The notes below the pieces were generated by a model that was given only the letters and a program-made list of their open reading frames with translations, searched no databases and was not told where the DNA came from. DNA of 64,000 nucleotides from Dokdonella sp. (lineage in GTDB: Bacteria; Pseudomonadota; Gammaproteobacteria; Xanthomonadales; Rhodanobacteraceae): positions 372,001-436,000 of the forward strand of contig NZ_JAHCAS010000001.1 of assembly GCF_019634775.1 (NCBI RefSeq), given 5' to 3'. Of this stretch, positions 46,247 through 56,613 are shown piece by piece; positions within the stretch are counted from its first letter, which is position 1; every line of letters begins with the position of its first letter. The translations under genes and the position numbers were made by a program.

Positions 46247-49200
46247 CGTCCACGAGCTGAGCGCCGCAGCAAGCGTGTGGGCCGCAATCGGCTTGCGCAG
46301 GAAACCATCCATGCCGGCTGCGCGGACCAGATCTTCCTCGTCCCCGTGGGCGCTGGCACTGAGCGCAAGCAGTGGCAGGCGCTTTCCGCTGTCGCCCTCG
46401 CGCTCGCGCAACAGACGTGCGAGCTGCAGGCCGTCGATGCCCGGAAGGTCGAGGTCGATCAGGGCCAGATCCACTTCGACCCGGCTCAGCTCGGCGAGTG
46501 CGGCGAGGCCATTGCCAACATGACTTGCGCGATGACCCAACGCGCCGAGCAGGTCGACGAGCACGCGGGCGATGGTCGGATCATCCTCGACGACGAGTAT
46601 GCGCAGGCTTCCGGCGCGGCCTGCCTGCTCCGCTGGAGCGGGCATGTCCGGGCTGTCGACAAGCTCGAGCGGCACTTCGACCGAGAACAGGCTGCCGTGG
46701 CCACGTTCGGTATCGACACCGATGCGCCCGCCCATCAGCTCGACCAGTTCGCGCGCGATGGCAAGACCGAGGCCGGCACCGCCCAAGCGCCCCGCGGCGC
46801 TGTCGGACTGTTCGAAACGCCGGAACAGGCGCTCGCGCATCCGCTCGGTGAGGCCGGGGCCACTGTCGGCGACGTGGAACACGAGCTGGTCCGGGGTGCG
46901 CGAGAGGCGCAGTTCGACACCGCCATGCTCGGTGAACTTGAGCGCGTTGTGCACCAGGTTGAGCAACACCTGGCGCAGGCGCAAAGCATCGCCACGCACG
47001 CAGGACGGAATGTCGGCGGCTACCTCGGTGCGCAGTTCGAGCGCCTTGCGCGTGGCCAGAGCGCGACCATGCGCGGCAACATCGCGCACCAGGGCGCGCG
47101 GATCGAAGGGGCGCGGTTCGAGCACGAGACGCCCTGCGCCGATGCGGGCGAGATCGAGGCTGTCGTTGACCAGGCGCAGCAGCAGTTCACCGGAACTCGC
47201 GATCGCATCGACATACTCGCGCTGGCGCGCATCCAGATGACTGCGCTGTAGCAATTCGGCCATGCCGAGCACACCGGTCATCGGCGTGCGGATCTCATGG
47301 CTCATGTCGGCGAGGAAGGCTGATTTCGCGGCATCCAGACGCTCGGCATTCACGCGCCGTTCCTCAGCCAGGGCCAGGCGGTGACGCTGTTCGACGCGAC
47401 GATGCTGCATGCGCCAGACGAGGATCGCAGCGAGCGCGACCAGGAGCGCATACGCAACCCACGCCAACGGATGTCGCCACGGTGGCGCGGTGACGCGCAC
47501 GATGAGCGGTGTGGCCAGCTCGCTGCCGCGGCCGTCCGCATTGCTCACACGCACAGACAGCTCATGCGTACCGGCCGGCAACTGCGAGAACGTGCGTTCA
47601 CCGCCCCTGCCTGCGTCGATCCAGTCGGACTCGTCCGGCTGCAGGCGGAAGGCGTAGCGATGGGATCCCGGCATGGCAAACGACAAGGCGCGCGCCTGCA
47701 CGTGCAGGTCGCGATCGTCGTGGCGCAGCACGAGCGGCGCTGCGCGCATATCGAGCTCGAGCAGCGCACCGTCGCGCCGCAGCGACACCGACGTGATGCG
47801 CACCGGCGGGGGCGCGCCCTCGGACATCGCCTGCGGATCGAAGGCGACCAGGCCACCGAGCGTGGCCGCATACAGCGTACCGTCGGCACTGGCGGCCAGC
47901 GGGCCGCCGACCAGCTCGGCACTCGGCAGGCCATCGTGCTCGCCGTACATGCGCAGGCGCCGCAGCACCGGCTCGACGCGCCACAAGCCCTGGTAACCGG
48001 CGACCCAGATTTCGCCGTCGGACGCAACATGGATGTCGCGCACCTCCATCGATGGCCAGCCGTCGTCGATGTCGAACGCATCGACACGTTCGAGCCCGCG
48101 TGCGCCGGCTCGATACCGTTCGAGCGCACCGAGACGATGCAGCCAGATCGAACCATCGGCGGCGAAATCGAAGGCCTCGATCGGTGCACCTTGCACCGTA
48201 CCGACGCTGACGAAACGGTCGGCGCCCACGTCGAAGCGCTCGAACCCACGACTGCCGACGGTCCACGGCCGACCATCGCGATCGAAGCGCAGCGCGGTGA
48301 TGTCGGCGTGGCCGAGCGTGCCGAACGCCGGTGCCCAGGTGCGCACGGCGCGCGTACGCGGATCGATGCGGCTGACACCGCCACCTCGCGCGACCGCCCA
48401 GACCGCGCCATCGGGTGCCACGCGCAGCAGCACCACCGGCGCTTCCGGCAGCACGCCTTCGGCCGCGCCGACGGCGATTTCCTCGACCTGTCCGCCGTCC
48501 GGCGCGTAGCGCAACACGCCGCGCCAGCGCCCGATCCAGACCTGCCCGTCGGTTGCGGCGATCGAGCGCAACGCCGCGTCGTTGGGAATGCGCGTGCCGT
48601 GCCGCGTAACCGTGCCATCCGCTGCAACGTGGTCGAGGCCATGGTTTGCGGAAACGATCCAGGCACCACCGCGTGGATCGGCGGCGACGCCAGCGAGGCG
48701 GCTGTGGGTGAGACTCGCCGTTGCATTGCGCCGGTGCCGCCAGACCGCGAAACGCCGCACCGACGGTGACAACCGCGCGACGCCACCATCGGCGAAGGCG
48801 AACCACAGGTTGTCCTCGCGGTCGCGCATCGCATCGAACACGCGCATGCCGGGTACATCATCCGGCGCGTGATCGCCGGCGGCGAACACCTGCCAGCCAT
48901 CACCCTCGGCGCGCAACAGGCCTTGCTGGCTGGTCGCCGCCCACAGGCGACCATCGCGCTCACGCACCAGTGCGGTGACGGTCGCATTGACCGGCGCGCC
49001 GACCCTGCCCTCGACGCCGAGATCGTCACGCACGCGCACCACGCCGCCGCGCAGGCCGACCAGCATGCTGCCGTCATCCTCGGCGAGGAACGCGCCGACC
49101 ATGCTGGCCGCATCCGGCGGCAGATCCACGGCGGTCCAGCGTCCGTCCGAAGTGCGCACGTCGAGGCCACGATCGGTACCGACCCACAATCGGCCCAACG

Positions 49201-49759
49201 CGTCGACGGCCAGTCCGAGGACGAAGTTCGAGCGCGGGCCCGCGGGCGTTTCCGCAGAATGCTCGAATCGCTGGACGCGTCGGTCGACACCGATACGGGC
49301 AAGGCCACCGAGATAGGTGCCGACCCAGATCGCGCCATCCGCATCCTCGGCGAGCGCGAGCACGTCATCGCTGCCGAGCGAGCGTTCATCGCCCACGACA
49401 TGCCGAAAGTGGCGGAAGCGCCCATCGGCCTGCATCAGGCTGACCCCGGCACCCTCGACGCCGCACCACAGCTGCCCGTGGCGGTCGACCAGCAAGGCCA
49501 CCACACCATTGCCGGACAACGATGCCGGATCACGCGGATCGTGCAGCCAGTGACGGAACCCGATACCGTCGTATCGCGCCAGCCCATGCCGCGTGCCGAT
49601 CCACAGATAGCCTTCGCGGTCCTGTCGGATCACCTGCGGCATGTTCGACGGCAAGCCGTCGGTGGTGCGCAGCACATGGAAGCGCGGCGGCCCCGGCGGT
49701 ACGGCCAGCACCGGCATGGCCATCGCCAACCCGAACAGCGCAGCGAGCATCCGGTTCAT
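46238..49759 (-). CDS. Propeller-type hybrid histidine kinase
   Basis: 1173 residues. Signal peptide (MNRMLAALFGLAMAMPVLA), then a large periplasmic sensor of two-component-regulator propeller repeats (LPSNMPQVIRQDREGYLWIG; GLARYDG; LSGNGVVALLVDRHGQLWCG; DGAIWVGT), a Y_Y_Y-like domain (YAFRLQPDESDWIDAG), a membrane helix near 765-785, HisKA with SHEIRTPMTGVLGM (His near 820), HATPase (NLVHNALKFTEHG, GGAGLGLAIARELV), and a receiver (VVEDDPTIARVL, LIDLDLPGIDG near 1105). No DNA-binding domain. AAGGAG lies 8 nt before the ATG at 49759; the much longer open frame upstream is not coding. Ligand unknown. Confidence 0.95.
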   Translation of the reverse strand: MNRMLAALFGLAMAMPVLAVPPGPPRFHVLRTTDGLPSNMPQVIRQDREGYLWIGTRHGLARYDGIGFRHWLHDPRDPASLSGNGVVALLVDRHGQLWCGVEGAGVSLMQADGRFRHFRHVVGDERSLGSDDVLALAEDADGAIWVGTYLGGLARIGVDRRVQRFEHSAETPAGPRSNFVLGLAVDALGRLWVGTDRGLDVRTSDGRWTAVDLPPDAASMVGAFLAEDDGSMLVGLRGGVVRVRDDLGVEGRVGAPVNATVTALVRERDGRLWAATSQQGLLRAEGDGWQVFAAGDHAPDDVPGMRVFDAMRDREDNLWFAFADGGVARLSPSVRRFAVWRHRRNATASLTHSRLAGVAADPRGGAWIVSANHGLDHVAADGTVTRHGTRIPNDAALRSIAATDGQVWIGRWRGVLRYAPDGGQVEEIAVGAAEGVLPEAPVVLLRVAPDGAVWAVARGGGVSRIDPRTRAVRTWAPAFGTLGHADITALRFDRDGRPWTVGSRGFERFDVGADRFVSVGTVQGAPIEAFDFAADGSIWLHRLGALERYRAGARGLERVDAFDIDDGWPSMEVRDIHVASDGEIWVAGYQGLWRVEPVLRRLRMYGEHDGLPSAELVGGPLAASADGTLYAATLGGLVAFDPQAMSEGAPPPVRITSVSLRRDGALLELDMRAAPLVLRHDDRDLHVQARALSFAMPGSHRYAFRLQPDESDWIDAGRGGERTFSQLPAGTHELSVRVSNADGRGSELATPLIVRVTAPPWRHPLAWVAYALLVALAAILVWRMQHRRVEQRHRLALAEERRVNAERLDAAKSAFLADMSHEIRTPMTGVLGMAELLQRSHLDARQREYVDAIASSGELLLRLVNDSLDLARIGAGRLVLEPRPFDPRALVRDVAAHGRALATRKALELRTEVAADIPSCVRGDALRLRQVLLNLVHNALKFTEHGGVELRLSRTPDQLVFHVADSGPGLTERMRERLFRRFEQSDSAAGRLGGAGLGLAIARELVELMGGRIGVDTERGHGSLFSVEVPLELVDSPDMPAPAEQAGRAGSLRILVVEDDPTIARVLVDLLGALGHRASHVGNGLAALAELSRVEVDLALIDLDLPGIDGLQLARLLREREGDSGKRLPLLALSASAHGDEEDLVRAAGMDGFLRKPIAAHTLAAALSSWTPM

Positions 49760-49930
49760 CGTCGGCACTCCTTCGCGGCGATGCGGGATTGTTGCATGCG
49801 GACCGACTTTCGGGATGGCGCGAGGCACGCCACCCAAGCGCCCGACGCCGCCCAGCCGTGGTGCGCGCGGCGGGCCCGCTGGCGAGGGCGATTCCGCACT
49901 CCGGCTTTCCCATCCCCGATCGCGGACCGA

Positions 49931-49936
49931 TACCAT
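49931..49936 (+). promoter_or_regulatory. TACCAT -10-like element 6 nt before the first GTPase gene
   Basis: TACCAT, then CCGCGC, then ATG; no ribosome site. The -10 is imperfect; its value lies in the repeated geometry. Confidence 0.3.
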
Positions 49937-49942
49937 CCGCGC

Positions 49943-51433
49943 ATGTCCAGCAACCGCCTGCCATTGCGCCTCGTCCTGTTCGTCGTGCTCGCACTCGGCG
50001 CGGCCGCGCTGGTCGGACTTGCGGTCGGCACGGTCAACAGCCTGCTCGAACTGGCCGAGCGCCTGGCAGCCTTGCCGTGGTATGCGCGACTGCCATTGCT
50101 GGGCGTGCTGGCCGTGGCGGTTGCAGGAATCGGCGCGCTCGCCTGGAAGCTGCTGCGTCCGGCTCCGCGCCGGCATGCGCGGCGCGATCCGGCGAGCCTG
50201 CCGAGTCGACCCGAGATCGAGGCGCGGGTCGCCGATCTGCGCATGCGCAGCGAGGATGCAGCCAGCCTCGAGCAGGAACTCGCCGAACTCGATCGCCGCC
50301 GTCACGAAGGTGATTGTCATGTCGCCGTGTTCGGCGAGATCAGCACCGGCAAGTCCAGCCTGGTGCGTGCGCTGGCGCCGGCCGCGGCGACCGACATCGA
50401 CGTGATCGGCGGGACCACGCGCCAAGTCCATCACTTCCGCGGCGAACTGCCGGATGGCCGCGTGCTCGTGCTCGCCGACGTCCCGGGCACTGGCGAGATC
50501 GACGGCCAGCAGCGTGAACAGCTCGCGCGCGACGAGGCGCTGCGCGCGCACGCCGTCGTCTACGTTGCCGCCTCCGACCTGACCCGTGCACAGGCCACCG
50601 AACTGGGCTGGCTGGCCGGATTCGGCAAACCCCTCGTGCTCGTGCTCAACAAGCTCGACCAGTACGACAGCAACGAACGCCGCGCCTTGCTGCATCGCTT
50701 CGCTGAACGCCATGGCCAGCAGGTGCAGGCGATCGTCGGCGCCGCCGGCGGCGGCCTCGAGCGTTTCGAACGCGACCTGCCCGATGGTCGCCGTGAACGC
50801 GTCGAGCGCGAACGTACGGCGGATGTCGATGAGCTGCGCAAGGCACTCGCGCGCCTGACCGCCGGCGGTGCCGCCGCGCTCGAACCGGCGCGCGAAGCGG
50901 CCGTGCTGGCGCGCATCGACGAACGCGCCGGCGAGTTGTCGCGCGAACTGGCCGCGCGCGAATCGGAAGCGACCGTGGCCAAGTACACGCGCCGCGCCGT
51001 GGTCGGTGCACTCGCCGCGGTCGCGCCGGGCAGCGACATCCTGATCCAGGGCGCACTCGGCACCGCCCTCGTGCGCGAACTCGCGCGCATCCACGACGTG
51101 CCGGTGCGCGAACTCGATGTCGAAGCCCTGCTCACGCGCCTGGGCCTGAGCGTGCGCAATGCCAGCGCGATCGTGCTGGCGATTGCCGGAAATGCGCTGA
51201 AGGCCTTCCCCGGCCTCGGCACGCTCGGTGGCGGCGTGCTGCACGCGATCGCCTATGGCCTGGTGTTCGACAGCGTCGGTCGCGCGGTCGCCCTGACCCT
51301 GGCCGAGCACGCACGCCTCGACCAGGCCAGCGCCGAAGCGCACGTGAAGCGCCTGCTCGCCGAACCGGCGGGCGAACGCATCGAGCGCGTGGCCCGCCTC
51401 GCCCTCGACAGCCTGCGCGAGCGCGGAGATTGA
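49943..51433 (+). CDS. Membrane GTPase, DUF697-type
   Basis: 496 residues from the ATG at 49943. Two N-terminal membrane helices near 10-30 and 45-66, a coiled linker, then a dynamin/Era-like G domain: G1 GEISTGKSS (near 131), G3 DVPGTGE, G4 NKLD (near 235). The C-terminal half (YTRRAVVGALAAVAPGSDILIQGALGTALVREL) resembles DUF697-type membrane-associating helical regions. First gene of a five-gene plus-strand run and related in plan to the last gene. Cellular role unknown. Confidence 0.88.
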   Translation: MSSNRLPLRLVLFVVLALGAAALVGLAVGTVNSLLELAERLAALPWYARLPLLGVLAVAVAGIGALAWKLLRPAPRRHARRDPASLPSRPEIEARVADLRMRSEDAASLEQELAELDRRRHEGDCHVAVFGEISTGKSSLVRALAPAAATDIDVIGGTTRQVHHFRGELPDGRVLVLADVPGTGEIDGQQREQLARDEALRAHAVVYVAASDLTRAQATELGWLAGFGKPLVLVLNKLDQYDSNERRALLHRFAERHGQQVQAIVGAAGGGLERFERDLPDGRRERVERERTADVDELRKALARLTAGGAAALEPAREAAVLARIDERAGELSRELAARESEATVAKYTRRAVVGALAAVAPGSDILIQGALGTALVRELARIHDVPVRELDVEALLTRLGLSVRNASAIVLAIAGNALKAFPGLGTLGGGVLHAIAYGLVFDSVGRAVALTLAEHARLDQASAEAHVKRLLAEPAGERIERVARLALDSLRERGD

Positions 51434-51494
51434 TTCCGCGCCGGAAACGAACTGTCGAGTGGCATGCGCCGGGGCTTTTTGCCAAGCTCGCCGC

Positions 51495-52112
51495 ATGCGC
51501 GTCCCGCTCATTCCTGCATTGCTGTCATCGCTGTTCCTGTGCTCCCTGGCACCGGCCAGCGAGGTGCCGACGTGGCGTTTCGATCCGGTGCACAGCCAGG
51601 TCGTGTTCTTCGTCGACCATCTCGGCTTCTCCAAGGCGATCGGCCGCGCCCGCGTCGACAGCGGCCGCCTTGCCTTCGACCCCGAGGACTGGAGCACGGC
51701 CTCGATCGACGTCACCATCGCCCTCGACACGCTCGACATGGGCGAGCCGAAATGGACCGCGACCGTCAGGTCCGCACAGTTCCTCGACGCGGATCGCTGG
51801 CCGGGCGCGCGCTTCCGCAGCACGGCGGTTGAGCAGACCGGCGCCAATGCCCTGCGCGTGCATGGCCTGCTCTCGCTGCACGGTCGCGAGCAGCCGCTGA
51901 CGATCGAGGCGACCCTGAACCGGGTCGGTCGCGACCCTTACACGCGCAAGCACAAGGTCGGCTTCAGCGCCCGCGCGAAGCTCGACCGCTTCGCTTTCGG
52001 CATCGAACGCTACCGTGACGCCGTCGGCGCCGAGGTCGATCTGCGCATCGAGATCGAGGCCGTGCGCACCGGCCGCAACGCAAAGGAGAACAACGATGAC
52101 ATTGCGCAGTGA
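51495..52112 (+). CDS. YceI family periplasmic protein (first copy)
   Basis: 205 residues from the ATG at 51495. Signal peptide (LIPALLSSLFLCSLAPAS), then lipocalin-like YceI fold: WRFDPVHSQVVFFVDHLGFSKAIGRA, SIDVTIALDTLDMG, RSAQFLDADRWPGARFRST, KHKVGFSARAKLDRFAFGI. YceI proteins bind polyisoprenoids such as ubiquinone precursors. Its stop overlaps the next gene. Confidence 0.94.
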   Translation: MRVPLIPALLSSLFLCSLAPASEVPTWRFDPVHSQVVFFVDHLGFSKAIGRARVDSGRLAFDPEDWSTASIDVTIALDTLDMGEPKWTATVRSAQFLDADRWPGARFRSTAVEQTGANALRVHGLLSLHGREQPLTIEATLNRVGRDPYTRKHKVGFSARAKLDRFAFGIERYRDAVGAEVDLRIEIEAVRTGRNAKENNDDIAQ

Positions 52113-52671
52113 CCAACGCCGCTGGGGCGGCGTGGCGAAGACGTTCCACTGGCTGATGGCGCTCGGCATCGTCGGTGCCGGCGTGCTTGGCCTGGTCATG
52201 ACCGGCATGGAGCGCGGCATGGCCAAGCTCAATGCCTTCGCGCTGCACAAGTCGATCGGCCTGACCGTGCTCGCCCTGTTCGTGCTGCGCCTGGCCTGGC
52301 GCTTCTTCGACCGTCGCCCGGCCGACCTGCCGATGCCGCGCATCCAGCGCATCACCGCACATGCGGTGCACGGAGTGCTGTACCTGTTCATGCTGGCGAT
52401 CCCGTTGTCGGGCTGGATCTACAATTCGGCGCGCGGCTATCCACTGCAATGGTTCAAGCAGTTCAACCTGCCGGCCCTGGCCGAGAAGAGCGATGACCTC
52501 GCGCAACTGGCGATCGGCGTGCACGTCTGGCTGTTCTGGCTGCTCGTCGTCGTGCTGGCCGCCCATGTCGGCGGCGCCCTGTTGCATCATTTTTTCGAGC
52601 GCGACGACACCCTGCGCCGCATGTTGCCGTTCGCGCGCCTGCGCGCAACACCTCCCGGAGATGCACCATGA
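52096..52671 (+). CDS. Cytochrome b561
   Basis: 191 residues, di-haem membrane cytochrome b561. Four helices with conserved histidines: KTFHWLMALG, ALHKSIGLTVLAL, VHGVLYLFMLAIPLSGW, IGVHVWLFWLLVVVLAAHVGGALLHHFF. AAGGAG lies 8 nt before the ATG at 52096, inside the upstream yceI gene. The pair b561-YceI is common and suggests quinone-linked electron transfer. Confidence 0.95.
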   Translation: MTLRSDQRRWGGVAKTFHWLMALGIVGAGVLGLVMTGMERGMAKLNAFALHKSIGLTVLALFVLRLAWRFFDRRPADLPMPRIQRITAHAVHGVLYLFMLAIPLSGWIYNSARGYPLQWFKQFNLPALAEKSDDLAQLAIGVHVWLFWLLVVVLAAHVGGALLHHFFERDDTLRRMLPFARLRATPPGDAP

Positions 52672-53213
52672 ACAAGTCGCTCATTCTCGCCCTCGTGGCC
52701 ATGCTCGCCGCACCCGCGTTCGCCGTCGACTACAGCGTCGGCGCGAACAGCACGCTGGGCTTCCGCGCCGATTTCCAGGGCGAGAAGTTCGATGGTCGAT
52801 TCCAGCGTTTCGATGCCACGATCCGCTACGACGCCGATGATCTGGCCAACTCGAAGTTCGATGTCGACATCGACCTCGCCAGCGCCGTCACCGGTGACAG
52901 CGACCGCGACGAATCCCTGCCCGGCAAGGATTTCTTCCACGTGGCCAAGTTTCCGAAGGCCCATTACACGACCACCGGCTTCCGCAGGAACGGCGACACC
53001 GTCATTGCCGACGGCACGCTCGATCTCAAGGGCACGAGCAAGCCGGTCAGCCTGGTGGTGAAGTTCGCCGCGTCCGGCGACACGGCCACCCTCGAGGTGA
53101 CGACCACTCTCAAGCGCCTGGACTTCGACGTCGGCAGCGGCGACTACGCCGATACCTCGACGATCGGCAATGACGTGGCGGTGACCGGGCGGCTCGAGTT
53201 GACCGCCAAGTAG
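52668..53213 (+). CDS. YceI family periplasmic protein (second copy)
   Basis: 181 residues. Signal peptide MNKSLILALVAMLAAPAFA, then DYSVGANSTLGFRADFQGEKFDGRF, DLANSKFDVDIDLASAVTGDSDRD, LPGKDFFHVAKFPKAHYTT, and a conserved end. Divergent in sequence from the first copy and closer to the b561-linked type. Overlaps the b561 gene by ATGA. Confidence 0.95.
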   Translation: MNKSLILALVAMLAAPAFAVDYSVGANSTLGFRADFQGEKFDGRFQRFDATIRYDADDLANSKFDVDIDLASAVTGDSDRDESLPGKDFFHVAKFPKAHYTTTGFRRNGDTVIADGTLDLKGTSKPVSLVVKFAASGDTATLEVTTTLKRLDFDVGSGDYADTSTIGNDVAVTGRLELTAK

Positions 53214-53223
53214 GCGCGGCGGC

Positions 53224-53229
53224 TACTCT
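53224..53229 (+). promoter_or_regulatory. TACTCT -10-like element 6 nt before the second GTPase gene
   Basis: TACTCT, six bases, ATG; no ribosome site. Weak on its own. Confidence 0.25.
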
Positions 53230-53235
53230 TGCTGC

Positions 53236-54600
53236 ATGACCGACCGCAGCAGTCTCTGGACCCGCCTGACGCGCCGCTTGCGACGCGGCGACACCGCCGC
53301 CGGCACGGGCAATGGCGGCCAGGATCACCACGCGCAGGCCGCCGACAGCCTGCGCGCCCTGCTCACGGACGAACGCATTCCCGGCCCGGTGCGGCGCACA
53401 CTCGCGGCAGACTTCGCCCGCCTCGAGGCGATGTTGCGCAAGCTCGACAACGACGAGTTGCACATCGCCGTATTCGGTCGCGTCAGCGTCGGCAAGTCGG
53501 CCCTGGCCAATGCCCTGCTCGACGAGCAGGCGTTCGAAGTCGGCGTTCTGCACGGCACCACCCGTGCAGCGACACCACGAGCGTGGCGCGCCTTCACCGG
53601 CAACGGCGTGCACCTGATCGATACGCCCGGCATCGACGAGCTGGATGGCGAGACGCGCGAGAAGCTCGCCTTCGAGGTTGCCGCCGTCAGCGACCTCGTG
53701 ATCTTCGTCGTCGACGGCGACATGACCGTGCGCGAACGCGACGCGCTGGGCGTTCTGGCGCGCACCGAACGGCCGTTGCTGCTCGTGCTCAACAAGGCCG
53801 ACCGCTACAGCGACGACGAACGTGAGCGGCTGCTCGCACGGCTGCGCGAACACGTCACCGGGCTCGTCAACGCCGGTGACGTGGTCGCGGCCAGCGCGAG
53901 CCCGGCACCGCTGCGCCGCCTGCGCTGCGATGCCGAGGGTCGCGAGCACGCCGAGACGATCGAACGCGCACCCGACATCGAACGCTTGCGCGAACGCCTC
54001 GCCGCGATCGTCGAACGCGAGGGCCGAACCCTGGCCGCGCTCAACGCCAGCCTGTTCGCCGGCCGCGTCAGCGACGACATCGGCACGCGCATCGTCGAGG
54101 CGCGTCGCGACATCGCGGCGAAGGTGATCCGCCAGTACTGCATCGCCAAGAGTCTCGCCGTTGCCCTCAATCCGGTACCGGTCGCCGACCTGCTCGCCGC
54201 CGGCGCGCTGGATGCCGGCCTGGTCATGCACCTGGCGCGCGTGTACGGCCTGCCGCTGACGCAGCGCGAGGCCGGCGGTCTGATCGCGACGATCTGCGCC
54301 CAACTGGCCGCGCTGATGGGCGCGATCTGGGGCGTCCACCTCGTCGCCTCCGCACTCAAGGGCCTGAGCGCGGGCGTCTCGACCGTACTCACCGCCGGCG
54401 CGCAGGGCGCGCTGGCCTGGTACGCGACCGAACTGGTCGGCCGCGCCGCCGAGCGTTACCTGGCCGCCGGCAAGTCCTGGGGCGAGCAAGGCCCCAAACG
54501 TGTCGTCCGCGACATCGTCGAAAGCCTCGACCGCGACTCGATCCTGCGCGAAGCTCGCGACGAGATCCTCGCGCGCCTGCGCGGCTCCGATCGTGGCTGA
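53236..54600 (+). CDS. GTPase, DUF697-type
   Basis: 454 residues. No N-terminal membrane helix, unlike the first GTPase of the run. G1 GRVSVGKSAL (near 80), G3 DTPGIDE (near 129), G4 NKAD (near 185). C-terminal half with hydrophobic helices (AKSLAVALNPVPVADLLAAGALDAGL; QLAALMGAIWGVHLVASAL; VSTVLTAGAQGALAWYATELVGRAAERYLAAGKSWG), the DUF697/YcjF-like type. 22 nt after the second yceI. Role unknown. Confidence 0.9.
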   Translation: MTDRSSLWTRLTRRLRRGDTAAGTGNGGQDHHAQAADSLRALLTDERIPGPVRRTLAADFARLEAMLRKLDNDELHIAVFGRVSVGKSALANALLDEQAFEVGVLHGTTRAATPRAWRAFTGNGVHLIDTPGIDELDGETREKLAFEVAAVSDLVIFVVDGDMTVRERDALGVLARTERPLLLVLNKADRYSDDERERLLARLREHVTGLVNAGDVVAASASPAPLRRLRCDAEGREHAETIERAPDIERLRERLAAIVEREGRTLAALNASLFAGRVSDDIGTRIVEARRDIAAKVIRQYCIAKSLAVALNPVPVADLLAAGALDAGLVMHLARVYGLPLTQREAGGLIATICAQLAALMGAIWGVHLVASALKGLSAGVSTVLTAGAQGALAWYATELVGRAAERYLAAGKSWGEQGPKRVVRDIVESLDRDSILREARDEILARLRGSDRG

Positions 54601-54620
54601 GGCCGCTCCTGGAGGCGCCC

Positions 54621-54690
54621 GGAACGGGAAACACGGAATAGGGAGTGGTCACAAGCAGGGCTCTTGCCTTCCCTGTTCCCGATTCCCCCA
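54621..54690. repeat. GGGAATGG-type inverted repeat and short palindrome
   Basis: GGAACGGGAAACACGGAATA (54621-54640) with TTCCCTGTTCCCGATTCCCC (54669-54688) on the other arm, a diverged member of the family. Beyond it, GCGGCTTCAGCCGC (54701-54714) is a perfect hairpin of REP type touching the glutaredoxin gene stop. Confidence 0.55.
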
Positions 54691-54706
54691 TCTTCCGTGG
54701 GCGGCT

Positions 54707-54955
54707 TCAGCCGCGACCGAGAAATGCCGTGACCGCCGCCGCATCGAACGGCCAATCCAGCTCGCGCCCATCGGCAACGGCGAACAACACCGGCACGCGC
54801 GCACCGTAGCGTGCCTCGAGCATGGCATCGCCGTCGATGCCGACGCATTCGAAGTCCGGCGCATGCGCCTGCGCGAGCACGTCGACGGCCTCATCGCACA
54901 GGCAGCAATCGGTGGTGACATAGAGTTTCAGCAGGCCGCGGGTTGGCACGCTCAT
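54707..54955 (-). CDS. Glutaredoxin family (DUF836-like) protein
   Basis: 82 residues. LKLYVTTDCCLCDEAVDVL has a CxxC site (Cys17-Cys20), then EARYGARVPVLFAVADGREL with the cis-Pro, and FDAAAVTAFLG at the end. Thiol-disulfide role likely; partner unknown. Convergent with the GTPase gene. Confidence 0.9.
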   Translation of the reverse strand: MSVPTRGLLKLYVTTDCCLCDEAVDVLAQAHAPDFECVGIDGDAMLEARYGARVPVLFAVADGRELDWPFDAAAVTAFLGRG

Positions 54956-55083
54956 GGATCCTCGGGTGATGCACGCATCGCGACGTGATCCTAGCCGGGT
55001 GACGAAAGGGCGTCACCTTGCCGATGTCCGCGCCCTTGTCGCAACGACGTAGAATCCGCGCATCGCGGTCCTTGGCGCAAATC

Positions 55084-56466
<1,383 letters not shown>

Positions 56467-56491
56467 GCTCGACGAAACCGCCGCGTACCTC

Positions 56492-56517
56492 GGGATGCTC
56501 TGATCAATCCCTCGTCG
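56492..56517 (+). repeat. Solo copy of the GGGATGCTCTGATCAA repeat
   Basis: GGGATGCTCTGATCAATCCC plus TCGTCG, the same sequence as the MITE-like terminus (18590-18622 reversed) and the 30401 copy. 25 nt after the sdaA stop. Confidence 0.6.
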
Positions 56518-56531
56518 AACCCGCGCTGCGG

Positions 56532-56562
56532 AAAAAGGAACGGGCCGCATGGCGGCCCGTTC
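56532..56562 (-). terminator. Rho-independent terminator of the subtilase gene
   Basis: Perfect 11-bp stem GAACGGGCCGC (56538-56548) with GCGGCCCGTTC (56552-56562), 3-base loop, and an A-run at 56532-56536 that reads as TTTTT after the hairpin on the minus strand. A second hairpin (GCGGCCACGG at 56572-56581 with its complement at 56590-56599) lies between it and the gene stop. Confidence 0.85.
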
Positions 56563-56613
56563 AGAGGTGCTGCGGCCACGGTCTCTGCGCCGTGGCCGCG
56601 TCACTGATACCGA

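Noticed and set aside
45131..47251. 706-residue plus-strand open frame over hemE and the kinase 3' end
   Set aside because: Out of frame with hemE, which has all family motifs, and antisense to the kinase; low-complexity Arg-rich product.
49760..51847. Upstream extension of the propeller kinase frame by about 700 residues
   Set aside because: It runs antisense to the GTPase gene. A strong AAGGAG site and a signal peptide mark the true start at 49759.
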